Part shown: positions 1 through 5,937 of the stretch, piece after piece
Layout of the letters: every line of letters starts with the position of its first letter
Position numbering within the stretch: the stretch's first letter is position 1
NCBI GenBank assembly: GCA_937894955.1
Contig: CALAXO010000067.1
Location: 1-7,372 of the forward strand
Reading direction: 5' to 3'
Source of the DNA: an uncultured Clostridia bacterium
Lineage (GTDB): Bacteria > Bacillota > Clostridia > Christensenellales > CAG-138
Length of the DNA stretch: 7,372 nt
Position numbers and translations under genes: made by a program
The notes under the pieces: model-generated
What the model was told of the DNA's origin: nothing
What the model saw: the letters and a program-made list of their open reading frames with translations, nothing else
Database searches by the model: none

Positions 1-151
1 CCGCGGTTGCGGGAACCTGAGACTCTGCGGGCTTTTCGGTGTTGTTGGGTGCGGGTGTGTTCTTGTCATCGCCGTCGTTCTTGCAGCCTACAAAGCCGAG
101 AACCATGACGAGTGCCAGAAGAGCACACAGTACTCTTTTTAGGTTTTTCAT
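1..151 (-). CDS. Lipoprotein, N-terminal fragment (runs off left edge)
   Basis: Fifty codons are visible before the window edge. The sequence begins MKNLKRV, a short basic n-region, followed by a hydrophobic stretch (about residues 7-21) and the lipobox LGFVGC with the acceptor cysteine at residue 23. After it comes a low-complexity Asp/Asn/Pro/Thr/Glu-rich linker (about residues 24-50), typical of the tether between the lipid anchor and the folded domain of surface lipoproteins. It should be exported by Sec, lipidated and cleaved by signal peptidase II, and held on the outer face of the membrane. The start is the ATG at 151-149, about 10 nt after an AGGAAGG ribosome site. Many such proteins are substrate-binding subunits of ABC transporters, but no functional domain lies inside the window, so the role is unknown. 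Confidence 0.85.
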   Translation of the reverse strand, partial: MKNLKRVLCALLALVMVLGFVGCKNDGDDKNTPAPNNTEKPAESQVPATA

Positions 152-183
152 CGGATGTCGTCCTTCCTAAATTTTTTTATTTT

Positions 184-286
184 CACGCACAAGGCGCAAA
201 AACCGAGTTAAACGATGCAGATACGTGCGCCGCAATTAAGAACCCCGTGATTCGGGGTAGTATATGCCCGCGCACTTTAGTCTGAC
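184..286 (-). promoter_or_regulatory. Structured 5' leader of the lipoprotein mRNA with competing arms
   Basis: The leader can fold as an outer helix GUGCGC/GCGCAC (275-270 with 230-225) enclosing a hairpin CCCCG-AAUCA-CGGGG (257-243). The 3' arm of the outer helix lies within a GGCGCAC segment. That segment can instead pair downstream, with UGCGCC (198-193) or GUGCG (190-186). Three mutually exclusive partners for one arm is the usual design of a conditional leader, but I recognise no known riboswitch class and see no U-tract terminator. The complementarity is seen in the sequence; a regulatory role is inference. Confidence 0.45.
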
Positions 287-292
287 GCATTT

Positions 293-321
293 ATTATATC
301 ATCTTAACCGCCTTATCGCAA
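293..321 (-). promoter_or_regulatory. Sigma-A promoter of the lipoprotein gene
   Basis: On the minus strand, TTGCGA (321-316), a 17-bp spacer and a perfect TATAAT (298-293). A TG one base before the -10 gives an extended -10. The expected start of transcription is near 286, which leaves a leader of about 135 nt before the ATG at 151. Confidence 0.8.
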
Positions 322-436
322 GTGTTTTTCTAAAACTTTTTTACTCCTGCTTTTTTTGAAAAAATCCTTTATCGACTTGATCTTTTGGGAATATATCTCT
401 TATTTTTGATATTATATGCACAACATTCTTTCGTCT

Positions 437-493
437 TTTTTTCGAAAAAAGTTTGTTCGCCGCACCTCCGAACTGCTTCCGGCGGAGCAGTTC
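437..493. other. Gene-poor stretch with palindromes
   Basis: The region between the lipoprotein promoter and the hairpin after the ATPase gene (about 322-605) shows no convincing gene. It holds a hairpin GAACTGCT/AGCAGTTC with an 8-nt loop (470-493) and a 14-bp palindrome TTTTTTCGAAAAAA (437-450). Read on the minus strand, the hairpin is followed about 20 nt later by the T-run, too far for a classical terminator. A plus-strand open frame (416-745) has no ribosome site and overlaps the end of the ATPase gene. Confidence 0.4.
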
Positions 494-599
494 CCGCCCG
501 GTTTCCGTCAATATTATAATTTTGTTTCATTAATACGGTATTGCACCGATCGGGAATTGAAAATGCTTATTCGGAGTATGGAGCGGCTCGTACCGTCAA

Positions 600-634
600 T
601 TAAACAGAGCTCCCTCCGTGCGGAGAGAGCTCTT
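600..634 (-). terminator. Hairpin 47 nt past the ATPase stop, probable terminator
   Basis: The two arms (606-617 and 622-633) form 11 pairs with a single mismatch: AGAGCTC, mismatch, then CTCC against GGAG, with a GTGC-type loop. On the minus strand the hairpin is followed by GTTTAATT, a weak U-rich tail. Its position just past the ATPase stop fits transcript termination or 3'-end protection, but the tail is poor. Confidence 0.5.
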
Positions 635-679
635 CATTCCGCACGCCTCCGTCATGCGGGGCGCACTTCATATTCGGGT

Positions 680-3334
680 TTATTTTTTGTTTTTATAATA
701 CATACGTTGGAAGCACTTTACAATCTCAACAATCATGATCGTTGACAATGCAAGTGCGAACGCGATAATGAATTCATCAAAGCCAAAATCCGTTGCAAGG
801 CTGAATACTTTCGCTATCGGATCGATGAAAACGACCGCACTCGTGAGCAGCAGCGCAAGCGCGAACGAACCCCAAAGCCACATGTTCTGTCCCTTTTTGG
901 CAAAAATGCTGCCGTGTTGGGTGCGCATGTTAAAGCTGTGGAAAATCTCCGCAAGATTCATCGTTAAAAACGCCATGGTCATGCCGTGCGGACTTGCCGC
1001 GCTCCCGATAACGTTCCATGTGCCGAGGTCGCGGAAATGCCCGATGCAGTATGCCGCAACGGTTATTGCAGCCAGCATAACACCCTGATAGGCAACTTCA
1101 AACCCCATGCCGTTTGCGAATATGCCTTCTTTCGGGTTGCGGGGCGGACGCCGCATAATGTCATCATCCTCGCGTTCCATTGCAAGCGAAAGCGCAGGGA
1201 AGCAGTCGGTTATAAGGTTTATCCAAAGCAGATGCACGGGTTCAAGTATCGTGAAGCCCAAAAGCGTTGCCGTAAAGATGCTCAGCACCTCACTCGCATT
1301 GGAAGCAAGCAGGAACTGAATCGCCTTGCGGATGTTGTCGTAAATGCGTCTGCCCTCTTCAACGGCAGAAACTATGGTTGCAAAATTGTCGTCCGCAAGC
1401 ACCATATCGGCAACATTTTTCGTAACGTCCGTGCCCGTTATGCCCATACCCACGCCGATATCGGCTGTTTTGATGGAAGCTGCATCGTTCACACCGTCGC
1501 CGGTCATTGCGGTAACTTTGCCTCTCCGCTGCCATGCCTTGACAATGCGCACCTTGTGCTCGGGCTGCACGCGGGCATACACCGAATACTTGTCAATATT
1601 TTTGTAAAGCTCATCATCGGACATTTCGTTCAGCTCCGCACCTGTCAGCGATTCGGATGCATCGGAAATGATTCCGAGCTGTTTTGCAATTGCAACCGCC
1701 GTATCGCGGTGGTCACCGGTTATCATGATGGGACGGATTCCTGCCTCGCGGCATTCTTTAACGGCCGCTATCGCTTCCGGGCGAACCGGGTCTATCATGC
1801 CTGTAAGGCCGATGTATGTAAGATCTCGTTCGAGATACTCCGGCGTTGTGACCGCGGGTTTTTCGTCCCATATCCGCATTGCCGCAGCAAGTGCACGCAG
1901 TGCATCATCCGCCATGGATTTGTTTTCCGCAAGTATTTCACGGCGCAGCGCATCCGTCATCGGCACGGCTTTGCTGCCGTCAAAATAACTCGTGCAGCGT
2001 TTGAGCAATTCATCCGGCGCACCCTTTGTGAATTGGATTATTTCCCCGTTGTGGTTGTGAACGGTGGTCATAAGCTTTCTCATGCTGTCGAACGGAGCTT
2101 CCGCAATGCGGGGGTATTCCGCTTTCAAAGCAGGTTTTTTCAGTCCGAGTGCGGTTGCAAAATTCACAAGTGCGCATTCCGTCGGTTCGCCGACTGCCTT
2201 CTCCGTTTCATCGGGTTCTGCATCGGAACAGAGCGACATCGCCGTTGCAAGCAGCTTTTCATCACGGCTCGCAGTGCGCACAACCGTCATTCGGTTTTGG
2301 GTCAGCGTGCCTGTTTTATCGGAGCAGATAACCTGCGCGCAGCCGAGAGTTTCAACAGCCGTAAGCTTCCTTATGACGGCATTGCGCCTGCTCATTTTCG
2401 TAACGCCGATGGAAAGCGAAATTGTAACAACGGTTGCAAGCCCTTCCGGAATTGCGGCGACCGCAAGGCTGACAGCAACCATGAATGTGTTCAGAACAAG
2501 TTCGGGCGTGATGCCGCTTTTTGCAGTCAAAAGACTGAAGCCAAACATAAATATGCATATGCCGATGACAATATACGTCAAAATTCGGCTGAGTTGGCCG
2601 AGTTTAATCTGCAAAGGCGTTTGTCCGCTCTCCGCTTTTGTGAGAGCGTCCGCGATCTTGCCCATTTCGGTATCCATGCCCGTTGCGGTGATAACGACAT
2701 AGCCCCTGCCGTACACGATGGTTGAACCCATATAGACCATGTTCACGCGATCTCCGAGCGGGCACTCTTTGCCTGTCAGATCTTTAATGGTTTCGACCTG
2801 TTTATTGACCGGAACGCTTTCGCCCGTCAATGCGGCTTCTTCCGCCTGCAGGCTTGCGCATTCGATAACCCTCGCATCCGCCGGCACCGCATCGCCCGCT
2901 TCAAGCAGCACAACATCTCCGACAACAAGCTCTTCGCTCTTAACAAGGCGAACCATGCCCCCGCGCAGAACCCTGCTTGTTGACGAGGACATTGCCTGCA
3001 GCGCCTCAATCGCTTTCTCCGCTTTGCTCTCCTGATAAACACCGAGAACGGCATTCAGCAAAACAACCGCAATAATTATTATCGTGTCCGAAAAGCTTTC
3101 CTTTTCAACAACCGCAACAACGCCGGAAACAATCGCCGCCGCGATAAGAATTATTATCATCGGATCCTTGAGCTGATTGAAAAACCGCGAAAGAAGGGAT
3201 TCCTTCTTTGCTTCTTTCAGCTTGTTTCTGCCGTTCCGTTCAAGCCTTGCCGCCGCTTCCGCATCGGAAAGACCCTGCCCGCATGAGCCGAGTGACTGCA
3301 AAACGCTCTCTTTGTCTTCGTAGTAGTACCTCAT
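680..3334 (-). CDS. P2A-type cation-transporting ATPase (Ca2+/Mn2+ family)
   Basis: This membrane pump couples ATP hydrolysis to export of Ca2+ and possibly Mn2+ through an aspartyl-phosphate intermediate. At 884 aa it matches the bacterial SERCA/LMCA1-like pumps. In order it shows a cation-ATPase N-domain, TM1-2 (about 59-99), the actuator loop TGES (170-173), TM3-4 (about 249-300) with PEGL at 296-299, the phosphorylation site DKTGTLT (Asp339), nucleotide-binding KGAPDELL (437-444), TGD (539-541), the hinge TGDGVND (611-617), and six more membrane segments. Ion-site residues are Glu297 in M4, Asn679 and Glu682 in M5 (NASEV), and Asn706, Thr709 and Asp710 in M6 (NLITD). The start MRYYYEDKES aligns with homologues. 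The best ribosome site (AAAGGG) is about 14 nt upstream, rather far. The frame is open back to ATGs at 3445 and 3502, but these fall in a terminator/leader structure. The leader resembles a Mn2+ riboswitch. Confidence 0.95.
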   Translation of the reverse strand: MRYYYEDKESVLQSLGSCGQGLSDAEAAARLERNGRNKLKEAKKESLLSRFFNQLKDPMIIILIAAAIVSGVVAVVEKESFSDTIIIIAVVLLNAVLGVYQESKAEKAIEALQAMSSSTSRVLRGGMVRLVKSEELVVGDVVLLEAGDAVPADARVIECASLQAEEAALTGESVPVNKQVETIKDLTGKECPLGDRVNMVYMGSTIVYGRGYVVITATGMDTEMGKIADALTKAESGQTPLQIKLGQLSRILTYIVIGICIFMFGFSLLTAKSGITPELVLNTFMVAVSLAVAAIPEGLATVVTISLSIGVTKMSRRNAVIRKLTAVETLGCAQVICSDKTGTLTQNRMTVVRTASRDEKLLATAMSLCSDAEPDETEKAVGEPTECALVNFATALGLKKPALKAEYPRIAEAPFDSMRKLMTTVHNHNGEIIQFTKGAPDELLKRCTSYFDGSKAVPMTDALRREILAENKSMADDALRALAAAMRIWDEKPAVTTPEYLERDLTYIGLTGMIDPVRPEAIAAVKECREAGIRPIMITGDHRDTAVAIAKQLGIISDASESLTGAELNEMSDDELYKNIDKYSVYARVQPEHKVRIVKAWQRRGKVTAMTGDGVNDAASIKTADIGVGMGITGTDVTKNVADMVLADDNFATIVSAVEEGRRIYDNIRKAIQFLLASNASEVLSIFTATLLGFTILEPVHLLWINLITDCFPALSLAMEREDDDIMRRPPRNPKEGIFANGMGFEVAYQGVMLAAITVAAYCIGHFRDLGTWNVIGSAASPHGMTMAFLTMNLAEIFHSFNMRTQHGSIFAKKGQNMWLWGSFALALLLTSAVVFIDPIAKVFSLATDFGFDEFIIAFALALSTIMIVEIVKCFQRMYYKNKK

Positions 3335-3445
3335 TTTTTGTGTCAATTCCCTTTCTGCACCGTTCGCCTGTTTTGTTATTCTGCCTTTTAATACGGCGTC
3401 CAACCGTCCGCAAAGCGAAAAACATTTGGGTTTGCGCAAGTCCAT

Positions 3446-3508
3446 AAAAAACAGACTCCCTGCGGCACATGAAAACAAACCTGTGGTCTTTCGGTGCTGC
3501 ATGAGTCT
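3446..3508 (-). terminator. Intrinsic terminator inside the ATPase leader (expression platform)
   Basis: On the minus strand, AGACUC (3508-3503) pairs with GAGUCU (3458-3453), continuing inward with GC/GC and GCAC/GUGC (3500-3494 with 3468-3462, one mismatch). This gives about 12 pairs around a 25-nt loop, directly followed by G and six U residues (3451-3446). It lies 110 nt before the ATPase start, so it must be bypassed for expression. An upstream segment CGGCACAU (3524-3517) is perfectly complementary to AUGUGCCG (3470-3463), which overlaps the inner terminator arm. It could therefore act as an antiterminator. The apparent AGGGAG ribosome site before the ATG at 3445 is part of this hairpin. 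Confidence 0.72.
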
Positions 3509-3552
3509 TGCTTATTATGTGCCGTTAAACGAAATTTCATTTCGGCCGAAGC

Positions 3553-3680
3553 CTTTGAAATCCCGCCCGTCGGGGTAATGCCCGCACCAAACGCAGCTGC
3601 GTCTCTGTGCGCCGCGTCAGTGTTGTTGATGCGTGCCGCGAGGTCTGCGCCCCCGTGAAACTACTCCCTCACTCGCTGAT
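3553..3680 (-). ncRNA. Probable yybP-ykoY (Mn2+) riboswitch aptamer
   Basis: Read on the minus strand, the leader begins with the hallmark GGGAGUAG (3668-3661). Then comes a hairpin GCAUCA-ACAACAC-UGACGC (3632-3614) carrying the AUCAACA-type loop, a perfect ACGCAG/CUGCGU helix (3602-3591), GGUGCGGGCAUUACC (3588-3574), and a closing GGCGGGAUUUC (3567-3557). The last element resembles the family's terminal GGCGAGACUUU. Known members bind Mn2+ and switch on exporters, including P-type ATPases such as YoaB of Lactococcus. The outer helix is weak: only about UGAG with UUCA. The aptamer lies between a strong promoter and a leader terminator, as expected for a riboswitch. Family recognition is from memory of the consensus; covariance scoring was not possible. 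Confidence 0.68.
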
Positions 3681-3704
3681 TGCAGTATTCGGTTCTGATT
3701 GGGT

Positions 3705-3733
3705 ATTTTATCATGTCAATACGTTGCAGTCAA
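3705..3733 (-). promoter_or_regulatory. Sigma-A promoter of the ATPase leader
   Basis: On the minus strand, TTGACT (3733-3728), a 17-bp spacer and TAAAAT (3710-3705), with a TG one base before the -10 (extended -10). The predicted start is near 3698, giving a leader of about 360 nt that contains the whole riboswitch-like structure. Confidence 0.78.
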
Positions 3734-3775
3734 GCCGCAGACATGAAATATACGATCTGACTGTTCTCCGATATT

Positions 3776-3791
3776 CCCCGGATAACCGGGG
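3776..3791. terminator. Perfect GC-rich hairpin between the GNAT gene and the ATPase promoter
   Basis: CCCCGG-ATAA-CCGGGG forms a perfect 6-bp stem with a 4-nt loop, about 45 nt past the acetyltransferase stop. There is no U-run on the minus strand (AATATC follows), so termination of the upstream unit is only a guess; on the plus strand GTTTATC follows. Confidence 0.35.
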
Positions 3792-3836
3792 TTTATCACC
3801 GTCCGCATTCTCATGCTTTATTCCGCATTCCGAATT

Positions 3837-4394
3837 TCAATCGTTTTTCGGGAAATACCTTTTAACATACATCCTTGACGGTTCACTCTCCCCGTCCCCC
3901 TGCACGGGACAAAGATAAGTCCAACCGTACCGTTCGTAAAAGTTCATGTGATCCGTCAAAAGATACAGCATGTCAGTCCCGCTTTCATGCATTTTTTCGC
4001 ATACATGCGCAAGCATTCTGCCGGCAATGCCGCGGCAGCGGTATTCCTTTTCAACATAAACGGCGCAAACATTCGGCGTGAGATCCGGGCGGTTGTGAAA
4101 ATCATTCGTTATAACTCCCGCTCCTGCGATAATCTTTCCGTCTTTCAACACAACGTACCATTGCGGAACACTGATTTTGTTCCCGTCTTCCCCGCGTTCT
4201 TTTTCGTTTTTGAGGCATTCCTCCATGCTTTCGGCATAGGCTTCCCGCGGGATACGCCATTTTGAGCTGAACCAATCCGCAGCATCATGCAAAAGCTCCG
4301 GCCGCTCGGCAATCGAAACTGCCGTATAACCGTCTGCCGCACCGATATCTGTGCCGCTGCCTTTGTTTTCGTCATTCCGAATCATTCCGCTCAT
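3837..4394 (-). CDS. GNAT-family N-acetyltransferase
   Basis: A cytoplasmic 185-aa protein of the GCN5-related acetyltransferase fold, which transfers an acetyl group from acetyl-CoA to an amine; the acceptor cannot be told. The core strand WYVVLKDGKIIAGAGV (79-94) leads into motif A: AVYVEKEYRCRGIAGRML (111-128), with the CoA pyrophosphate-binding loop R119-x-x-G122-x-A124. The C-terminal motif LYLLTDHMNFYERYGW (143-158) is typical of motif B in this family. The start at 4394 has an AAAGGA ribosome site 7 nt upstream. That site lies inside the end of the preceding TfoX-like frame, and only AAA separates the TGA from the ATG, so translational coupling is likely. It is the last gene of the DUF975 unit. 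A second Met at residue 4 is a less likely start because of its position relative to the ribosome site. Confidence 0.9.
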   Translation of the reverse strand: MSGMIRNDENKGSGTDIGAADGYTAVSIAERPELLHDAADWFSSKWRIPREAYAESMEECLKNEKERGEDGNKISVPQWYVVLKDGKIIAGAGVITNDFHNRPDLTPNVCAVYVEKEYRCRGIAGRMLAHVCEKMHESGTDMLYLLTDHMNFYERYGWTYLCPVQGDGESEPSRMYVKRYFPKND

Positions 4395-4397
4395 TTT

Positions 4398-4766
4398 TCA
4401 GTCCTTTGTCCCTCTTTTTTTATTTTTGTTCTTGCTTCCCGATACCGGCGTCACGCGGACAAGCTCCGAAACGAACGCCCCGACAAGCTCATCATCGTCA
4501 ATATCAAGAATAAAATGCTCCTTCGCACCCGGATAGGGAACGCCTTTCTGTACCGCCCCGCCGCCGAAAACGGATTCAAGCTCCGGCAGCATCTTCACAA
4601 AAACCGTATCGTCGCAAACAAGCAGAACAGGTCTGTCCGCAGCATACAGCATGTATTCCCCGAACATTTTTCCGAAGCGTATTTCTTATGATATGCCGCA
4701 CTGCTTTACTCTTTCCGCAGCGTATTCAATGTATTCAGCCGATGTTGCCGTTTCGCACTTAATCAA
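4398..4766 (-). pseudogene. TfoX N-terminal-domain gene interrupted by an in-frame TAA
   Basis: The downstream part (from ATG 4667, 89 codons) reads MFGEYMLYAADRPVLLVCDD and continues to a Lys-rich tail, clearly the TfoX_N domain, which in full begins some 25-30 residues earlier. That missing part lies just upstream in the same frame: SAEYIEYAAERVKQCGIS, then a TAA stop (4688-4686), then EIRFGK, then the ATG. With the stop read through, the frame from TTG 4766 gives about 122 residues, the usual length of stand-alone TfoX_N proteins. No good start codon or ribosome site precedes 4766, so two defects are present. The C-terminal fragment may still be made from 4667 (only a weak GGA upstream). 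TfoX-domain proteins regulate competence in gammaproteobacteria; the role of the small Firmicute versions is unknown. A sequencing error cannot be excluded. Confidence 0.7.
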
Positions 4767-4812
4767 TAACCGATTTTTCGTTGAAGTCTCCGCATTCGAA
4801 ATTCGGAGTTGC

Positions 4813-5592
4813 TTACCGTTTGCCGTTCCGTTCGGCATTTTGCGCCCTGTACGCGTTGATATCGGCATCCGAAAGCTCGTCCGCCATTCTGAAAAGATAA
4901 ATATGCCAACCGGATTTTGCAAGGTAATAATACGGCTGCACGAACAGCACCCGCGCAATGCCGAAAGTCAGCAGCCCCAAAAGATGCCAATACCAAAAGC
5001 TCAAATCGAACAAAAACAGATCCCATTTATAGCCCTTTGTCAACCGGGCGGAAAACTCCATTGCGTCCTTCGGCGTAAGCTCCGGATTTTCAACCAGCAG
5101 GTACGGCGTGAGCCAATATTCGTAATGCTTTATGATTCCCGGAACGATGAAAAGCAGCGACCGGAGAAAAACGCGAATATTCACCGTCATCATTCCGCTG
5201 AAGTTATGCCAATATCTCCGAAATCCGAACCTGATAAAATCTAACGGCCTTACCTCCTCGGCCCAAAAAATCTGATACAGACCGGCCTGTGCACCCACTC
5301 TCATGTTCTGCTGAATAAATATGCTTATGGGCAGCACTATAAGCATGTTTCGAAGAATTATACGCAGCGAAAACCACAGCAAGGGAATCGACAGCCCCGC
5401 AAACCCGCAGCGGCGTATCGTTGAAGAAATAATGCCGACCGCCCAATGACTGCCCAGAGATTTGTGAATCACCCACGGGATCAGGTTCATCATGCAGGCA
5501 AAAGTCACACTGAAAATGTATTCCCTTCCCATCGCTTCCCCGGCCATCTTTTTCAATTCCCGCCGCACACCGGCGATTTTATCCCATTTCAT
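4813..5592 (-). CDS. DUF975-family integral membrane protein
   Basis: A 259-aa polytopic membrane protein of unknown function. The family signature is dense between residues 151 and 212: PGIIKHYEYWLTPYLLVENP followed by ELTPKDAM, then KGYKWDLFLFDLSFWYWHLL and LTFGI. Hydrophobic segments are visible at about 27-42, 64-93, 133-154 and 195-218. The N-terminal basic amphipathic stretch and the charged C-terminal tail (AERNGKR) are probably cytoplasmic. The start chosen is the ATG at 5592-5590, because AAAGGAG lies 7 nt upstream; an upstream in-frame ATG at 5658 has no ribosome site and falls in the leader. It is first in a unit with the broken TfoX gene and the acetyltransferase, behind its own consensus promoter and a foldable leader. 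Family membership is secure; function is not known. Confidence 0.88.
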   Translation of the reverse strand: MKWDKIAGVRRELKKMAGEAMGREYIFSVTFACMMNLIPWVIHKSLGSHWAVGIISSTIRRCGFAGLSIPLLWFSLRIILRNMLIVLPISIFIQQNMRVGAQAGLYQIFWAEEVRPLDFIRFGFRRYWHNFSGMMTVNIRVFLRSLLFIVPGIIKHYEYWLTPYLLVENPELTPKDAMEFSARLTKGYKWDLFLFDLSFWYWHLLGLLTFGIARVLFVQPYYYLAKSGWHIYLFRMADELSDADINAYRAQNAERNGKR

Positions 5593-5747
5593 TTGTGCGC
5601 TCCTTTCGGTTTTTCGCAAAAGCAGCCTCCGAAACACCGTTGGTATTTTCAGCTGCATTCGGGAACGCTCCGTGCAATTCGCTTTCGGTAAAAAAGTTGA
5701 ATTTACGGTGTTTTTTCGCCGAAGCAGCCTTCAATCAGAGTTTTCTT
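5593..5747 (-). promoter_or_regulatory. ~155-nt leader of the DUF975 mRNA with direct and inverted repeats
   Basis: The untranslated leader holds two imperfect copies of AGGCUGCUU-(2 nt)-GCGAAAAA-CCG, at 5730-5706 and 5628-5608. It also holds a perfect 9-nt inverted repeat, AAACACCGU (5713-5705) with ACGGUGUUU (5640-5632), that would close off about 64 nt. The second direct-repeat copy runs into the ribosome site (AAAGGAG). No known riboswitch is recognised. The repeats are seen in the sequence; any control of translation is inference. Confidence 0.4.
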
Positions 5748-5753
5748 GGATTC

Positions 5754-5782
5754 ATTATACCTTATTCCGCGGCAGAATTCAA
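5754..5782 (-). promoter_or_regulatory. Sigma-A promoter of the DUF975 unit
   Basis: On the minus strand, TTGAAT (5782-5777), a 17-bp spacer and a perfect TATAAT (5759-5754). The expected transcription start is near 5747. It lies directly after the FeoB terminator, so this unit is transcribed independently of the iron transporter. Confidence 0.82.
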
Positions 5783-5823
5783 ATGCCGAATATAATAAGC
5801 ATTCCCCCTCTGCGGTTCACTCT

Positions 5824-5871
5824 TAAAAACGTTTTCCCGGAAAGCACCGTTCAAAGACAGTTTCCCGGGAA
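5824..5871 (-). terminator. Intrinsic terminator after feoB
   Basis: On the minus strand, UUCCCGG (5871-5865) pairs perfectly with CCGGGAA (5840-5834). An inner helix ACUGU/ACGGU closes a CUUUGA loop. The stem is followed by AACG and five U residues (5829-5825). It lies 67 nt past the FeoB stop. Confidence 0.75.
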
Positions 5872-5937
5872 TAACAGTTTTCGGCTCTTTTCACAAAATC
5901 AGCATCATTCGGAGCATTTCGAATCGTGCAGGCATCC

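Noticed and set aside
986..2725. A 579-codon plus-strand open frame
   Set aside because: It lies fully antisense to the well-supported ATPase gene, is Cys/His/Arg-rich without any domain pattern, and has no ribosome site.
3591..3602. 12-bp perfect palindrome ACGCAGCTGCGT as a protein operator
   Set aside because: It sits inside the aptamer-like RNA where it forms one of the expected helices, so a DNA operator is not needed.
3607..3918. A 103-codon plus-strand open frame opposite the aptamer
   Set aside because: No ribosome site, overlaps the end of the acetyltransferase gene, and the region is explained by the promoter and structured leader on the other strand.
4813..5658. Longer DUF975 protein starting at ATG 5658
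   Set aside because: The extra 22 residues lack a ribosome site and fall in the leader repeats; ATG 5592 has AAAGGAG at ideal distance.
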